DNA of 54,058 nt. Source: an uncultured Aquimarina sp. (GTDB lineage: Bacteria; Bacteroidota; Bacteroidia; Flavobacteriales; Flavobacteriaceae). Position 1 is the stretch's first letter; every line of letters begins with the position of its first letter. A program made the translations under genes and the position numbers. Positions 15,843 to 26,101 of this stretch are shown here, in pieces. The DNA is taken from the NCBI GenBank assembly GCA_947493495.1, contig CANLRN010000023.1, forward strand, positions 1 to 54,058, in the 5' to 3' direction. The notes under the pieces were generated by a model, which worked only from the letters and a program-made list of their open reading frames with translations, was not told where the DNA came from and did not search any database.

Positions 15843-17744
15843 ATGTTTATGAAAAATACGATTCTATATTTTGATATCTCTAATAAAAGTAGATTCTTTT
15901 TATTATTTAGTGTAATACTTGCTATAACCAATACTCACGGTCAATTTGAAAATTTTATTACTGCAGATGGTGCTAAACTTATGGATGGAAAGGAAGAATT
16001 CAGGTTTTTGTCCTATAATGTTCCTACACTAAATTATGTAGAAGACAACATGGATTTTGATGTGACCAATCCTTACGGGCTTCCTACAGAATTTGAATTA
16101 AGGGATGTTTTTGAAACGTTAAAAATTATTGGTTGTAATGTGACTAGAACATATACAATACCAGTGAGAAATAAAAATTTCCCAAAGGAATCGGTCACTT
16201 ATGTAGAAGGACCAGGCAAATTTAATGAAGAAGCATTTAAAGCAATGGATATGATGATAGCTTTGGCAGCAGAATATGGTATTCGTGTAATAATTCCATT
16301 TGTCAATAATTGGGAATGGATGGGAGGACGACCTAATTATGCAGATTTTAGAAATAAAACCAAAGATGATTTCTGGACGGATAAACAGCTTATTGAAGAT
16401 TTGAAAAAGACTATTGAATATGTTTTAAACCGAACAAATACAATTACTGGGATTACATATAAAGAGGATAAAACTATTATGGCTTGGGAATCTGGAAATG
16501 AATTACAAAATCCAGATGAATGGGCAATCAATATTGCAAAATATGTAAAGAGCATAGATGAAAATCATTTATTTATAGATGGTTTTTTTGCTATACACGG
16601 AGATGATAATTATCCAAGTGTATTTATAAGGCAATATTCTATTGATGAACCGGCAATTGATATTATTAGTACACATCATTATGAACCTAACTCCAGTAAG
16701 ATGATTGCGGATCTTAAAAAAACTGTCAAAAAGGTAGCTGGTAAAAAACCAATAGTTATTGGAGAATTTGGTTTTATTGGCACTTCAGGTTTAAGAGAAG
16801 TGATAGAGTATATAATTGATGAGCATGGCATTTCAGGAGCTTTATTATGGAGTTTGAGACGTCATCACCCCAAAGGAGGATTTTATCATCATTCAGAACC
16901 TTTTGGGAAGGGTTTGTATAGAGCTTATCACTGGCCTGGTTTTTCTGATGCAGTTTTATACGATGAGCGGAATACCTTATGGATGTATAGAGAAAAATCT
17001 TTTGAGATACGAAACATGGAAACTCCTGTTATTGAAGTCCCCAAGGCTCCTACATTATTAGAGTTTTCTGAAACACCAAAATTTAGCTGGCAAGGATCTG
17101 TAAGTGCAGAGAGGTATACCATAGAAAGGAGTACATCGCCTGAGGGACCGTGGCAAATCATAGAGCATGGGATAGATGATATTGATACTCCAGGATTTGA
17201 TTTATTTAGCGATGAGACTGCCATTGTTAATGAATCTTATTACTATCGGATAATAGCACTCAATCAAGCTGGAGCATCAACCCCTTCTAATGTTGTAGGA
17301 CCTATAGAAATTAAGTATAAAACCAATATTGATTACGCTAAAAATTTAATGATTCTTGAGCGATTTAAAAATCTAGAAATCCAAACAGGAGATTTTAGAT
17401 CATTTAAAGAAGCTTTCTCGAGGATACACGGAAATAGAAAGTCTGAAGGAGTATATGTAGTTCCTGATAAATTTAAGGAACTAAGGCTATTTAGTTATGA
17501 ATCTTCTAAAAAACCAGCTATTAAATTTGAAGTTTCCTCAGATGCTGTACATTATAACGAAATAAAATTTGATATGGAAGAATACATATCAAAAGAAGAC
17601 AATTACGACTATTTAACTCCTCGAAGATACCAAATTAAAAATTCCTTTTTTGAAGCAAATGATAAGGTTTCTAGAATAAAATATATAAAGTTTACTGCAA
17701 AAAGAAAAATAGATATAGTACGAACAGAATTGGAGTATTATTAG
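15843..17744 (+). CDS. GH5-type glycoside hydrolase with C-terminal FN3-like domain, probable mannanase
   Basis: This 633-residue protein starts with a signal segment (about residues 16-33, ending NTHGQ). Residues about 36-390 form a GH5 TIM barrel, with acid/base Glu220 in WESGNEL and nucleophile Glu308 in VIGEFG. Residues about 397-490 resemble a fibronectin type III domain (APTLLEFSETPKFSWQGSVSAERYTIERS), followed by a C-terminal beta domain of about 140 residues. It probably cuts beta-mannan or manno-oligosaccharides outside the cytoplasm; exact specificity cannot be read from sequence. It stands alone between the epimerase (divergent) and the AraC regulator (convergent). Met3 is an alternative start. 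Confidence 0.75.
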   Translation: MFMKNTILYFDISNKSRFFLLFSVILAITNTHGQFENFITADGAKLMDGKEEFRFLSYNVPTLNYVEDNMDFDVTNPYGLPTEFELRDVFETLKIIGCNVTRTYTIPVRNKNFPKESVTYVEGPGKFNEEAFKAMDMMIALAAEYGIRVIIPFVNNWEWMGGRPNYADFRNKTKDDFWTDKQLIEDLKKTIEYVLNRTNTITGITYKEDKTIMAWESGNELQNPDEWAINIAKYVKSIDENHLFIDGFFAIHGDDNYPSVFIRQYSIDEPAIDIISTHHYEPNSSKMIADLKKTVKKVAGKKPIVIGEFGFIGTSGLREVIEYIIDEHGISGALLWSLRRHHPKGGFYHHSEPFGKGLYRAYHWPGFSDAVLYDERNTLWMYREKSFEIRNMETPVIEVPKAPTLLEFSETPKFSWQGSVSAERYTIERSTSPEGPWQIIEHGIDDIDTPGFDLFSDETAIVNESYYYRIIALNQAGASTPSNVVGPIEIKYKTNIDYAKNLMILERFKNLEIQTGDFRSFKEAFSRIHGNRKSEGVYVVPDKFKELRLFSYESSKKPAIKFEVSSDAVHYNEIKFDMEEYISKEDNYDYLTPRRYQIKNSFFEANDKVSRIKYIKFTAKRKIDIVRTELEYY

Positions 17745-17803
17745 TTTTCTTCAATATAAAATGATGCACACTTTTTGATAAATAAAGCAATTACGCTATC
17801 AAT

Positions 17804-18685
17804 TTATAAGATTCTTTTTATGCCTAGAAATTCTTTTTTGTATTGAGAAGGAGTACATCCTTTATTTTTTTTAAACCTCCGATTAAAATTTGCAATACTA
17901 TTGAAACCACATTTATAAGCTATTTCAGAGATACTTTGATCATTCTCAATGAGCAATCTTGCAGCGTATCCGATTCTTAAATCGTTTAAATAATCTACAA
18001 ATGTTTTTCCTGTACTTTTCTTTATAAATCTGCTTACAGAGCCGCTACTCATATTTAAAAGTTCGCATACATCTGAGATTAGTATTTTAGAATCATAATT
18101 TTTTTGTAGATATATGGATAACCTATTTAATTTTTGACTATGATCAAAACTTTCTGGCTTTACCGTTGAATTAGATAACATTCGTTGATTTCTTGAAATA
18201 GACAGATCATAAAGAATAGAAAATATTTCCATAAAATAATCTATTCCATTGATTTTAGACAGCTTTTTTATTCTAGGTTCAATTTCTAGAAAGGTTTTTT
18301 CAGAGAATACGATACCGTGATTTGATTTTTTAAACATCTCTTTTATGGGTTTTAGAATCGCTCTATCCAAAAAATCATTAGAAAACAAGTTGTTAGAAAA
18401 CTGAATAGTAATCTCATGCATTTGTTTTCTCGGGGCATTATGTTGTTCCCAACAATGAATAAGATTTGGTCCTACTAATACTAATTCCTTATTCCCAATC
18501 TCCTCTAAGCTATCGCCTACTACTCTTCTTAAACCTTTTCCGTTAGAAATATAATTAAGTTCAATCTCTGGGTGATAATGAATCGGAAAGTCAAAAAAAT
18601 CCTTTAATCTATCAAACACTAAAAAACTATCATGTATTGTCATTTGCATGACCTCTTGTTGTGGTTGAAGTATTACTTTTTTCAT
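17804..18685 (-). CDS. AraC-family transcriptional regulator, probable PUL regulator
   Basis: This 293-residue protein has an N-terminal cupin-type sensor domain (about residues 15-110, HYHPEIELNYISNGKGLRRVVG) and a C-terminal AraC double HTH (about 190-290, KILISDVCELLNMSSGSVSRFIKKSTGKTFVDYL ... ISEIAYKCGFNSIANFNRRFKK). It is divergent from the GH26/transporter/GH130 operon with a 135-base shared control region, so it most likely controls that operon in response to a sugar. The PUL has no SusR, hybrid two-component or sigma/anti-sigma gene in the window, which makes this the only visible regulator. Confidence 0.85.
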   Translation of the reverse strand: MKKVILQPQQEVMQMTIHDSFLVFDRLKDFFDFPIHYHPEIELNYISNGKGLRRVVGDSLEEIGNKELVLVGPNLIHCWEQHNAPRKQMHEITIQFSNNLFSNDFLDRAILKPIKEMFKKSNHGIVFSEKTFLEIEPRIKKLSKINGIDYFMEIFSILYDLSISRNQRMLSNSTVKPESFDHSQKLNRLSIYLQKNYDSKILISDVCELLNMSSGSVSRFIKKSTGKTFVDYLNDLRIGYAARLLIENDQSISEIAYKCGFNSIANFNRRFKKNKGCTPSQYKKEFLGIKRIL

Positions 18686-18737
18686 TTTAATATAAGTTTT
18701 TAGCAGAATAGTATTAATTTATAGTTAAAATCAGTAC

Positions 18738-18745
18738 TACTTTTG
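18738..18745 (+). promoter_or_regulatory. TAnnTTTG box for the GH26-symporter-GH130 operon
   Basis: TACTTTTG lies 75 bases before ATG 18821, within the AraC/GH26 divergent region. No TTG lies at the usual distance upstream, which would fit an activator-dependent promoter. Confidence 0.35.
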
Positions 18746-18820
18746 AAATGTAATAAAATTATAGAAAAAACTAGTTTTTTAATGCAAAGTATTTATTAAT
18801 ACATCAAATTTTTTACAACA

Positions 18821-19993
18821 ATGATAAATAAGAAAAAAATAGTATCTCCAAAATTCTATAAACATATATCATTCTTGTCTAGATTTGGCGTTTTAGTATT
18901 ACTAACGCTATTGAATTTTTCTTGTAAAAGCGCATTAATGCATTCTTCCAAAAAAATTATCCTGGCAGATAAGGAAGCTAGTCGTATGAGTAAATATTTA
19001 ATGGCGCGACTTAAATCCATTCCAAAAACCGGAGGATATGCTTTCGGTCAGCAGGATGCTACTTCGTATGGAGTAACGTGGAGAAACGATGGAACTTTAC
19101 TCAATAAAAGTGATATTTATGATATAACTGGTGACTTACCTGCCGTTTATGGTTTTGAAATAGGGCATATAGAACTTGATGCAGCGCATAACTTGGATAC
19201 GGTTAATTTTAATCTAATGAAATCCTTGATTAAAGAAGCGCATAATAAGGGTGGAGTTATTACTATAAGTTGGCATCCTGATAATTTGTTTACAAGCAAA
19301 ACAGCCTGGGACCCAACACCCGTAGTTCCAAAAATTCTTGAAGGAGGAGAACTACATCAAAAATACAGATCTTGGTTATCCAAAGTAGCTAATTTTCTGA
19401 ATTCTCTAGAGTATAAAAAAAATAAAAAAATCCCGATAGTATTCAGACCTTTTCATGAAATGAATGAGTTTTGGTTTTGGTGGGGAAATAAAAGTTGTAC
19501 TCCAGAAGAATTTAAAAAACTTTGGCAACAAACGTTTACGATATTAACTGAAACCTATGGAGTGCATAATGTGCTGTTTTGTTATTCTCCAGAAATTGTA
19601 GAAGATAAAGAGGAATATTTAAAATATTATCCAGGTGATGAGTATGTGGATATATTAGGGATTGATTTATACCAAAAAGATACACCAAAAGAATACGAGA
19701 CACTATTGCAAGACAATTTAGGGATATTAGCTCAGCTGGCAACCGCCAAAAACATGCCATACGCCTTATCAGAAGGAGGACTGGAAAAAGTGGCCATTCC
19801 CAATTGGTGGACGAATATACTAGACAAAAATATTATTAATTCAGGTATCTCATGGATGCTGGTTTGGAGAAATTCGACTATCTCTCATCACTATGTACCT
19901 TACAATCGCGAACACATTAGTGCCGAAGACTTTAAAAAATTTGAAGCATTAAAACACGTCTATTTCTTAAAAGATATTAGTGAAATAAAATAA
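18821..19993 (+). CDS. GH26 beta-mannanase, lipoprotein
   Basis: This 390-residue endo- or exo-acting beta-1,4-mannanase has a lipoprotein signal (LLTLLNFSC, lipidated Cys35) and is probably on the outer membrane or in the periplasm. The GH26 barrel shows acid/base Glu213 in FRPFHEMNEFWFWWG and nucleophile Glu318 in ALSEGG, plus the family WHPDN (about 151-155) and YPGDEYVD segments. It starts the operon that continues into the symporter, GH130 and SusCD genes. Its place beside the symporter and phosphorylase suggests it releases mannobiose, the substrate of the epimerase; this is inference from context. Confidence 0.88.
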   Translation: MINKKKIVSPKFYKHISFLSRFGVLVLLTLLNFSCKSALMHSSKKIILADKEASRMSKYLMARLKSIPKTGGYAFGQQDATSYGVTWRNDGTLLNKSDIYDITGDLPAVYGFEIGHIELDAAHNLDTVNFNLMKSLIKEAHNKGGVITISWHPDNLFTSKTAWDPTPVVPKILEGGELHQKYRSWLSKVANFLNSLEYKKNKKIPIVFRPFHEMNEFWFWWGNKSCTPEEFKKLWQQTFTILTETYGVHNVLFCYSPEIVEDKEEYLKYYPGDEYVDILGIDLYQKDTPKEYETLLQDNLGILAQLATAKNMPYALSEGGLEKVAIPNWWTNILDKNIINSGISWMLVWRNSTISHHYVPYNREHISAEDFKKFEALKHVYFLKDISEIK

Positions 19994-20005
19994 ATTATGT
20001 AGCTC

Positions 20006-21400
20006 TTGGAAAAATTAAAAATTAAAGAAAAAATTGGTTATGGATTTGGCGACTTTGCGTCATCTATGTTTTGGAAAATGTTCAGTGTTTATTTGCTGTT
20101 TTTTTATACAGATATTTTCGGAATTTCTGCGGCAGTAGTAGGTACTATGTTTTTGATCACAAGAATTTTTGATGGAGTTAATGACCCAATTATGGGCATC
20201 ATAGCAGATAGAACAAAGACTCGATGGGGAAAATTCAGACCTTATCTTATGTGGATGTGTGTGCCTTTTGCTCTTTTTGGTGTATTGACCTTTACCACAC
20301 CAGATATGAGTGTTACCAATAAAATTATATATGCCTATATTACCTATTGTTTAATGATGATTTTCTATACAGCAGTCAATGTACCTTATGCTTCTTTAAT
20401 GGGAGTAATGACTTCTGATTTAAAAGACAGGACATCTCTGGCTTCTTTTCGATTCATTTTTGCTTTTGCGGGAGGTATTTTTGTATTAGCAACCGCAGAG
20501 TCATTTGTAGATTATTTTTCTGCAAATGATGAAGGAATCCCTAATATACAAAAAGGATGGCAGTATACAATGTTGATTTATGGTGTAATAGCGGCACTAT
20601 TATTTTATTTTACATTTCAATTAACTCGTGAAAGAATTTACCCTCCAAAAGAACAAAAATCAAATATTAAAGAAGATCTTAAAAATCTTGCTAAAAACAA
20701 ACCGTGGTTTATTCTTTTAGCGGCAGGTATATTTTCTTTGATTTTTAATTCTATCCGAGATGGGTCTACGATATATTATTTTAAATATTATTTCAATACC
20801 CAAAAAGAAGTTTCTCTATTTTTTGGTGATGTTTCATTGACATATAGTTCCCTTTACCTGGTTTTTGGTCAAGCAGCAAATCTTTTAGGGGTTATATTGG
20901 CAAAGCCTTTGTCCGACAAATTAGGAAAAAAGAAAACGTTTATTACAGCGATGGTTATTGCCACCATTTTTAGTTGTTTTTTTTACTTTCTTGGAGACGA
21001 TGACATTATATGGATTTTTATTTTTCAATGTATCATCAGCATATTCGCAGGAATTATCTTTCCTCTTTTATGGTCTATGTATGCTGATATTGCAGACTAT
21101 TCAGAATGGAATAGTGGAAGAAGAGCAACAGGACTTATATTTTCTTCGTCTTCAATGTCCCAAAAAATGGGATGGACTATAGGAGGAGCACTTACTGGTT
21201 GGATATTGGCTTATTATGGTTTTGAAGCTAATGTTGAACAAACAGAAGAAGCAAAATCAGGAATCAGAATGATGATGAGTTTTCTACCCGCAATAGGAGC
21301 ACTGCTATCAGCAGTGGTTATAGTTTTCTACAAACTAGACGATATTTTTATGGTTAAAGTTAGTAATGAACTAAAAGCAAGAAGAGAACAACAATCTTAA
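20006..21400 (+). CDS. GPH-family sugar:cation symporter
   Basis: This 464-residue protein has about 12 membrane helices and the MelB/GPH signature (GYGFGDFASSMFWKMF near the start, GVNDPIMGIIADRTKTRWGKFRPYLMW at about 50-76). It should import mannobiose or a related disaccharide into the cytoplasm for the epimerase and GH130 enzymes. Start problem: the only good start is TTG at 20006. An in-frame ATG at 19997 is followed at once by TAG (20000-20002), then CTC TTG, so the ancestral start was probably ATG 19997 with codon 2 mutated to a stop. The frame is otherwise intact. Confidence 0.85.
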   Translation: MEKLKIKEKIGYGFGDFASSMFWKMFSVYLLFFYTDIFGISAAVVGTMFLITRIFDGVNDPIMGIIADRTKTRWGKFRPYLMWMCVPFALFGVLTFTTPDMSVTNKIIYAYITYCLMMIFYTAVNVPYASLMGVMTSDLKDRTSLASFRFIFAFAGGIFVLATAESFVDYFSANDEGIPNIQKGWQYTMLIYGVIAALLFYFTFQLTRERIYPPKEQKSNIKEDLKNLAKNKPWFILLAAGIFSLIFNSIRDGSTIYYFKYYFNTQKEVSLFFGDVSLTYSSLYLVFGQAANLLGVILAKPLSDKLGKKKTFITAMVIATIFSCFFYFLGDDDIIWIFIFQCIISIFAGIIFPLLWSMYADIADYSEWNSGRRATGLIFSSSSMSQKMGWTIGGALTGWILAYYGFEANVEQTEEAKSGIRMMMSFLPAIGALLSAVVIVFYKLDDIFMVKVSNELKARREQQS

Positions 21401-21424
21401 ATTTATATAATTAATAATTTTTTT

Positions 21425-22603
21425 ATGGATATTAACACAGAACATTTGGTGTTTGAGAAACTTAGAGAAGAATATGAAGGTTTATTAAATCAAAAAAACG
21501 AACCAATTGTAGATATTAGTGGTATTTTTTCCAGATATAAAAATCCAGTCATAACAGCAAATCATGTTCCGCTTCATTGGAGATTTGATTTAAATCCAAA
21601 CAGAAACCCTTTTTGTCTAGAACGTATAGGAGTAAACGCTACATTTAATGCAGGTGCTATAAAATGGAATGAGAAATATTTGTTATGTGTCAGGATAGAA
21701 GGCAAAGATCGTAAATCGTTTTTTGGGTTTGCAGAAAGTGAAAACGGTATAGATAATTTTAGATTTTGGGATAAACCTTTAGTGCTACCCCAAACAGAAA
21801 ATCCTGATATAAACGTATATGACATGCGTTTAACTCAGCACGAGGATGGGTATGTATATGGTATTTTCTGTACAGAACGTAAAGATCCTAATGCACCAGC
21901 GAGCGATACTTCGTCTGCTATCGCTGGAGCAGGAATTATACGATCAAAAGATTTAAAAAAATGGGAACGTTTACCCGATTTAATTTCTAGTTCCCAACAG
22001 CAAAGAAATGTAGTATTACATCCAGAATTTGTAAATGGAAAGTATGCCTTATATACAAGACCTCAAGATGGTTTTATAGATACAGGCTCTGGCGGAGGAA
22101 TAGGCTTGGGGTATATTGAAGATATGAGTCATCCTAAAGTGACAAAAGAAGTGATTATCAATGCAAAAAAATATCATACCATTTATGAAGTCAAGAATGG
22201 GCAAGGTGCAGCACCAGTAAGAACTAAAGATGGATGGCTGCATTTAGCACACGGTGTAAGAAATACAGCGGCTGGGTTACGATACGTATTGTATATGTTT
22301 ATGACAGCTATTGATGATATATCAAAAGTAATCTACCAACCAGGAGGATATTTTATGGCTCCTGATAATTCTGAAATCATTGGAGACGTAGGAAACGTAC
22401 TTTTCAAGAATGGATGGATTAGTGACCCAAATGGGGATGTATATATCTATTATGCATCATCAGATACCAGAATGCACGTAGCAAAAAGCTCAATCGATGT
22501 ATTAGTGGATTATTGCAAAAACACCCCTGCTGATAAATTTACTTCGTCAGGTTCTGTGGAAAATATTTTGAGCCTGATTAATACGAATAAAGGATATTAT
22601 TAG
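21425..22603 (+). CDS. GH130 mannosylglucose phosphorylase
   Basis: This 392-residue cytoplasmic enzyme should split 4-O-beta-D-mannosyl-D-glucose with phosphate into mannose-1-phosphate and glucose. The GH130 five-bladed fold is supported by NPFCLERIGVNATFNAGAI (about 61-79), the catalytic-acid region with Asp133 in NVYDMRLT (close to the position in the Bacteroides fragilis enzyme), and HLAHGVRNTAAGLRY (about 270-284). Its length fits the mannosylglucose-phosphorylase subgroup. It is next to the symporter and works with the epimerase at 13983, saving one phosphorylation step compared with beta-mannosidase. Confidence 0.87.
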   Translation: MDINTEHLVFEKLREEYEGLLNQKNEPIVDISGIFSRYKNPVITANHVPLHWRFDLNPNRNPFCLERIGVNATFNAGAIKWNEKYLLCVRIEGKDRKSFFGFAESENGIDNFRFWDKPLVLPQTENPDINVYDMRLTQHEDGYVYGIFCTERKDPNAPASDTSSAIAGAGIIRSKDLKKWERLPDLISSSQQQRNVVLHPEFVNGKYALYTRPQDGFIDTGSGGGIGLGYIEDMSHPKVTKEVIINAKKYHTIYEVKNGQGAAPVRTKDGWLHLAHGVRNTAAGLRYVLYMFMTAIDDISKVIYQPGGYFMAPDNSEIIGDVGNVLFKNGWISDPNGDVYIYYASSDTRMHVAKSSIDVLVDYCKNTPADKFTSSGSVENILSLINTNKGYY

Positions 22604-22950
22604 TTTTCTAAATTTTTTAAAAATATACCGCTAGCTCCAAGTGCTGATACTACGAATTGTATATCGAAACAAATTCCTTTCAATTGAACTTATATGCCCT
22701 TTTTTAAAAATAAAATCAATTTATCATACAGAACATGTACACGGTAGTATTTTTTTTAAAAACAAAATAACGAATATGAATTTTACAAAAAAATCACTTC
22801 TAAATTATTTTTTGACGACAAAACAAACCATAATATAAGAATAATACAAGAAAATGATAGAATAAGACTAACATCAGGGTGACATAAAGATTAAATTCGA
22901 CAAGGGATTTAATTAAAAAATAACATTTAATTAATAATACAATATTTAGT
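22604..22950. other. Gap before susC
   Basis: This 347-base AT-rich gap separates the GH130 and SusC genes. I found no TAnnTTTG box, no convincing hairpin and no gene. It is long for an operon interior, so a separate susC promoter or an mRNA-processing region is likely. Confidence 0.35.
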
Positions 22951-25900
22951 ATGGGTAAGTATGACAATTTCAGAAATTATTTTAAATCTTTTCTTATACT
23001 TCTAGGATGTGTCTTAACCACTGCTGCTGTTTCAGCACAAAATACAGTTAAAGGGACTGTGTTAGATTCTGAAGGGCAGGTACTTCCAGGGGTTAATGTA
23101 CTTGAAAAAGGAACATCGAATGGTGTTGTTACCGATTTTGATGGTAACTATAAGATTGATGTTTCGATAGGTAAAAAATTGATATTTAGTTATATAGGTT
23201 TCGTCTCTCAAGAAATTCGTGTAGATGATTCATCCAACATAAATGTAACATTAGCGGAGAATATAGGTACTCTTGATAAAGTAGTAGTTCTAGGATACGC
23301 AACTAAATCCCGAACCAATATTACCCAATCAGTATCGAACATCGCATCCGAAGATATTGCAAATATACCTCAGGTAAGTGTGGATCAATTGATTCAAGGT
23401 AGAGCTTCAGGAGTTACAGTTACTAACAATACAGGGCAACCGGGAGGTTCTGTGTCTATAAAAATTAGAGGAGTAGGATCTATTAATGCTTCTGCTGAGC
23501 CATTATATATTATAGACGGGGTTCCATTTTCTGGCGATGCTCGTAATATTTCAGCTAGTGGACAATCATTTCTTAACAGCGCAAGTCCCCTTGCTGCTCT
23601 AAACCCTAATGATATTGAGTCTATTAATATTTTAAAGGATGCATCAGCCACCGCTATTTATGGATCTAGAGGTGCAAATGGGGTAGTTATAATAACAACT
23701 AAAAAAGGGAAAGCTGGAAAAGGAACTATAAGCTATAATGGATATACTTCGATCCAACGTCCAATTAACAAGCTACCTGTGCTTAACCTTAGAGAGTATG
23801 CAGCTTTTCAGAACGAATTAAGAAATGTATTTAATCAAGATGCGATAGAAGAGTTTGCAAGACCTGAATTATTAGGAGAAGGAACCGATTGGCAAAGTCA
23901 GATTTTTCAGGATGCATTTTTAATGAATCATCAGCTTAGTTTTTCTGGTGGTAATGAGAATTCTAAATATTATTTATCAACCGGATATACCGAACAAGAA
24001 GGTACCGTAATAGGATCTCAATTTGATCGAATAAGTATCAAAGCTAATTTAGATTCAAAAATTAATAATTATTTAAAAGTAGGAATGAGTTTAACCGCCA
24101 GTAGAACTGATGAAAATATAATTAATAACGGAAATTCGCGAGGTATTGTAGCGTTAGCGTTAAGAAATAATCCGGCAATAGCGGTTTTCAATCCAGATGG
24201 CAGTTTTGCCGGACCAACGACTGCAGAAGAAATAGCACTAGCCATAACCAACCCTATTGCGCAAATCGAAAGTGTAGATAATGATTTGATAAGAAATAGG
24301 TTGTTCGGAAATTTATATGGTGAATTTAAAATTGCAAACGGATTGAAATATCGTACAGAGTTTGGAGGTAGTTTTGAGTTTTTACGAAATACGATTTTTC
24401 AAAGAGCATTTAGTTTTGGACTAATAGAGGTAAGAGATATAAATCTTACAGAACGTAGAGAAGAAAATCAGTTTTGGCAATTAAAGAATATAATAAGCTA
24501 TGATAAAAGTTTTGGAGATCATAGTCTGACAATGCTTGCAGGTCACGAATCTCAGGAAAACTCCTGGAATGGGTTGCAAGCTTTTGGAAATGGCTTTGTG
24601 GATGATCTAGTACCTACTTTTAATAATTCTAATTCAGATAATGATATTAATACACAATACAAAGGAAGTACCGCTTTAGAGTCCTTTTTTGGTCAGTTGT
24701 TTTACTCGTATGATGACAGATACTCACTAACGGCATCTTTGAGAGCGGATGGATCCTCTAATTTTACAAGGGATAATCGTTGGGGATATTTTCCGTCTAT
24801 CAGCGCGGCCTGGAGAATTTCTAATGAAAGCTTTATGAGTAACTTTAAGGCAATTAAAAATATAAAGTTGTTTGGAGGCTATGGAGAAGTAGGTAATCAA
24901 GCAATTCCTCCGTTTTCTTTTGGATCAAGATTACGACCGTCTGCAACTGATCTTGGCAATGCGTTTGCAATAGCTAATTTTCCTAATCCCGACTTAAAAT
25001 GGGAAACATCTAAAGCAACCAATCTGGGATTAGAGTTTTCTCTTTTTGATGAAAGTTTTACGACCACTATAGAAGTATACCGAAAAATAAATAGTGACTT
25101 TTTATTTCAATTGGGGTTAACCGATTTTGTAATTGGAGGGATCAATCAGCCTGGTTCAGTTGCACCACCGTGGGTTAATTTAGGTGAAATGGAAAATAAG
25201 GGGATTGATGTAACGCTGACTTATGATAAGCAATTTTCCGATAACTTTTCCTGGAATTCTTCTTTTACCTTATCCCATTATAAAAATGAAGTATTAGAAT
25301 TAGTAGATGGGCTAAAAATTAATGGTCAGGCAGATCTTGATGATACCGTTGAAGTTTTGACATTAACCGAGGTAGGAGAAGCCATAGGAGTGTTTTTTGG
25401 ATATCAGGTTGAAGGACTTTTCAGAACTATAGATGATTTGAATAATGCTCCAATACAATTTGGTCAACCTGTTGGTGATGCAAGTGTTCCGGGAAGAACG
25501 TGGTTAGGAGATATAAAATATAGAGACGTCAATGGCGATGGTATCGTCGATGGTAACGATAGAACACGAATAGGAAGCCCTCATCCAGATTTTACATTCG
25601 GATGGCAAAATAACTTTTCCTATAAAAACTTTAATTTAGGAATCTTCTTACAAGGTTCGTATGGTAATGAAGTTTTTAACGCGATCAACAGATCTCTAAC
25701 AGGCTCTAACCTTACGTTTAGAAATCAATTAACATCAGTTGTAGATTATTATACGATAGATAATCCAGATGCAACACATCCCAGATATACTCAAAATGCG
25801 ACTACTAATATTTTTATTTCTGATCGATATATTGAAGATGGATCTTATCTCAGAATTCAAAACGTGAAATTGGGCTATAGCCTTCCGTCAAAATTATTAG

Positions 25901-26085
25901 GCGATATAGGGTTCTCAAAAGTAGGAATTTATGGTTCTATCCAGAATCTATACACTTTTACAAATTACTCTGGATACGATCCGGAGATAGGATCCTTTAA
26001 CCAAAATCAGTTATTACAGGGTGTAGATAATGGTCGTTATCCTTCACCCAGAACATTTACTGTAGGAGTTGATTTAGAATTTTAA
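22951..26085 (+). CDS. SusC-like TonB-dependent outer-membrane transporter
   Basis: This 1044-residue protein has a signal peptide (about 1-30, ending AAVSAQ), a carboxypeptidase-D-like regulatory domain (about 33-110, VKGTVLDSEGQVLPGVNVLEKGTSNGVVTDFDGNY), a plug (about 117-235, with VDQLIQGRASGV and IRGVGSINASAEPLYIIDGVPF) and a 22-strand barrel to the C-terminus (ending TVGVDLEF). No STN domain precedes the plug, consistent with regulation that does not use a sigma/anti-sigma pair. It should import manno-oligosaccharides with the SusD-like protein encoded 16 bases downstream, powered by TonB/ExbBD encoded elsewhere. Confidence 0.93.
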   Translation: MGKYDNFRNYFKSFLILLGCVLTTAAVSAQNTVKGTVLDSEGQVLPGVNVLEKGTSNGVVTDFDGNYKIDVSIGKKLIFSYIGFVSQEIRVDDSSNINVTLAENIGTLDKVVVLGYATKSRTNITQSVSNIASEDIANIPQVSVDQLIQGRASGVTVTNNTGQPGGSVSIKIRGVGSINASAEPLYIIDGVPFSGDARNISASGQSFLNSASPLAALNPNDIESINILKDASATAIYGSRGANGVVIITTKKGKAGKGTISYNGYTSIQRPINKLPVLNLREYAAFQNELRNVFNQDAIEEFARPELLGEGTDWQSQIFQDAFLMNHQLSFSGGNENSKYYLSTGYTEQEGTVIGSQFDRISIKANLDSKINNYLKVGMSLTASRTDENIINNGNSRGIVALALRNNPAIAVFNPDGSFAGPTTAEEIALAITNPIAQIESVDNDLIRNRLFGNLYGEFKIANGLKYRTEFGGSFEFLRNTIFQRAFSFGLIEVRDINLTERREENQFWQLKNIISYDKSFGDHSLTMLAGHESQENSWNGLQAFGNGFVDDLVPTFNNSNSDNDINTQYKGSTALESFFGQLFYSYDDRYSLTASLRADGSSNFTRDNRWGYFPSISAAWRISNESFMSNFKAIKNIKLFGGYGEVGNQAIPPFSFGSRLRPSATDLGNAFAIANFPNPDLKWETSKATNLGLEFSLFDESFTTTIEVYRKINSDFLFQLGLTDFVIGGINQPGSVAPPWVNLGEMENKGIDVTLTYDKQFSDNFSWNSSFTLSHYKNEVLELVDGLKINGQADLDDTVEVLTLTEVGEAIGVFFGYQVEGLFRTIDDLNNAPIQFGQPVGDASVPGRTWLGDIKYRDVNGDGIVDGNDRTRIGSPHPDFTFGWQNNFSYKNFNLGIFLQGSYGNEVFNAINRSLTGSNLTFRNQLTSVVDYYTIDNPDATHPRYTQNATTNIFISDRYIEDGSYLRIQNVKLGYSLPSKLLGDIGFSKVGIYGSIQNLYTFTNYSGYDPEIGSFNQNQLLQGVDNGRYPSPRTFTVGVDLEF

Positions 26086-26101
26086 TAAAAAAAATAGAGA
26101 A

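Noticed and set aside
22641..22838. A 65-residue reading frame before susC
   Set aside because: Its composition follows the AT-rich DNA and no ribosome site or family signature is seen.
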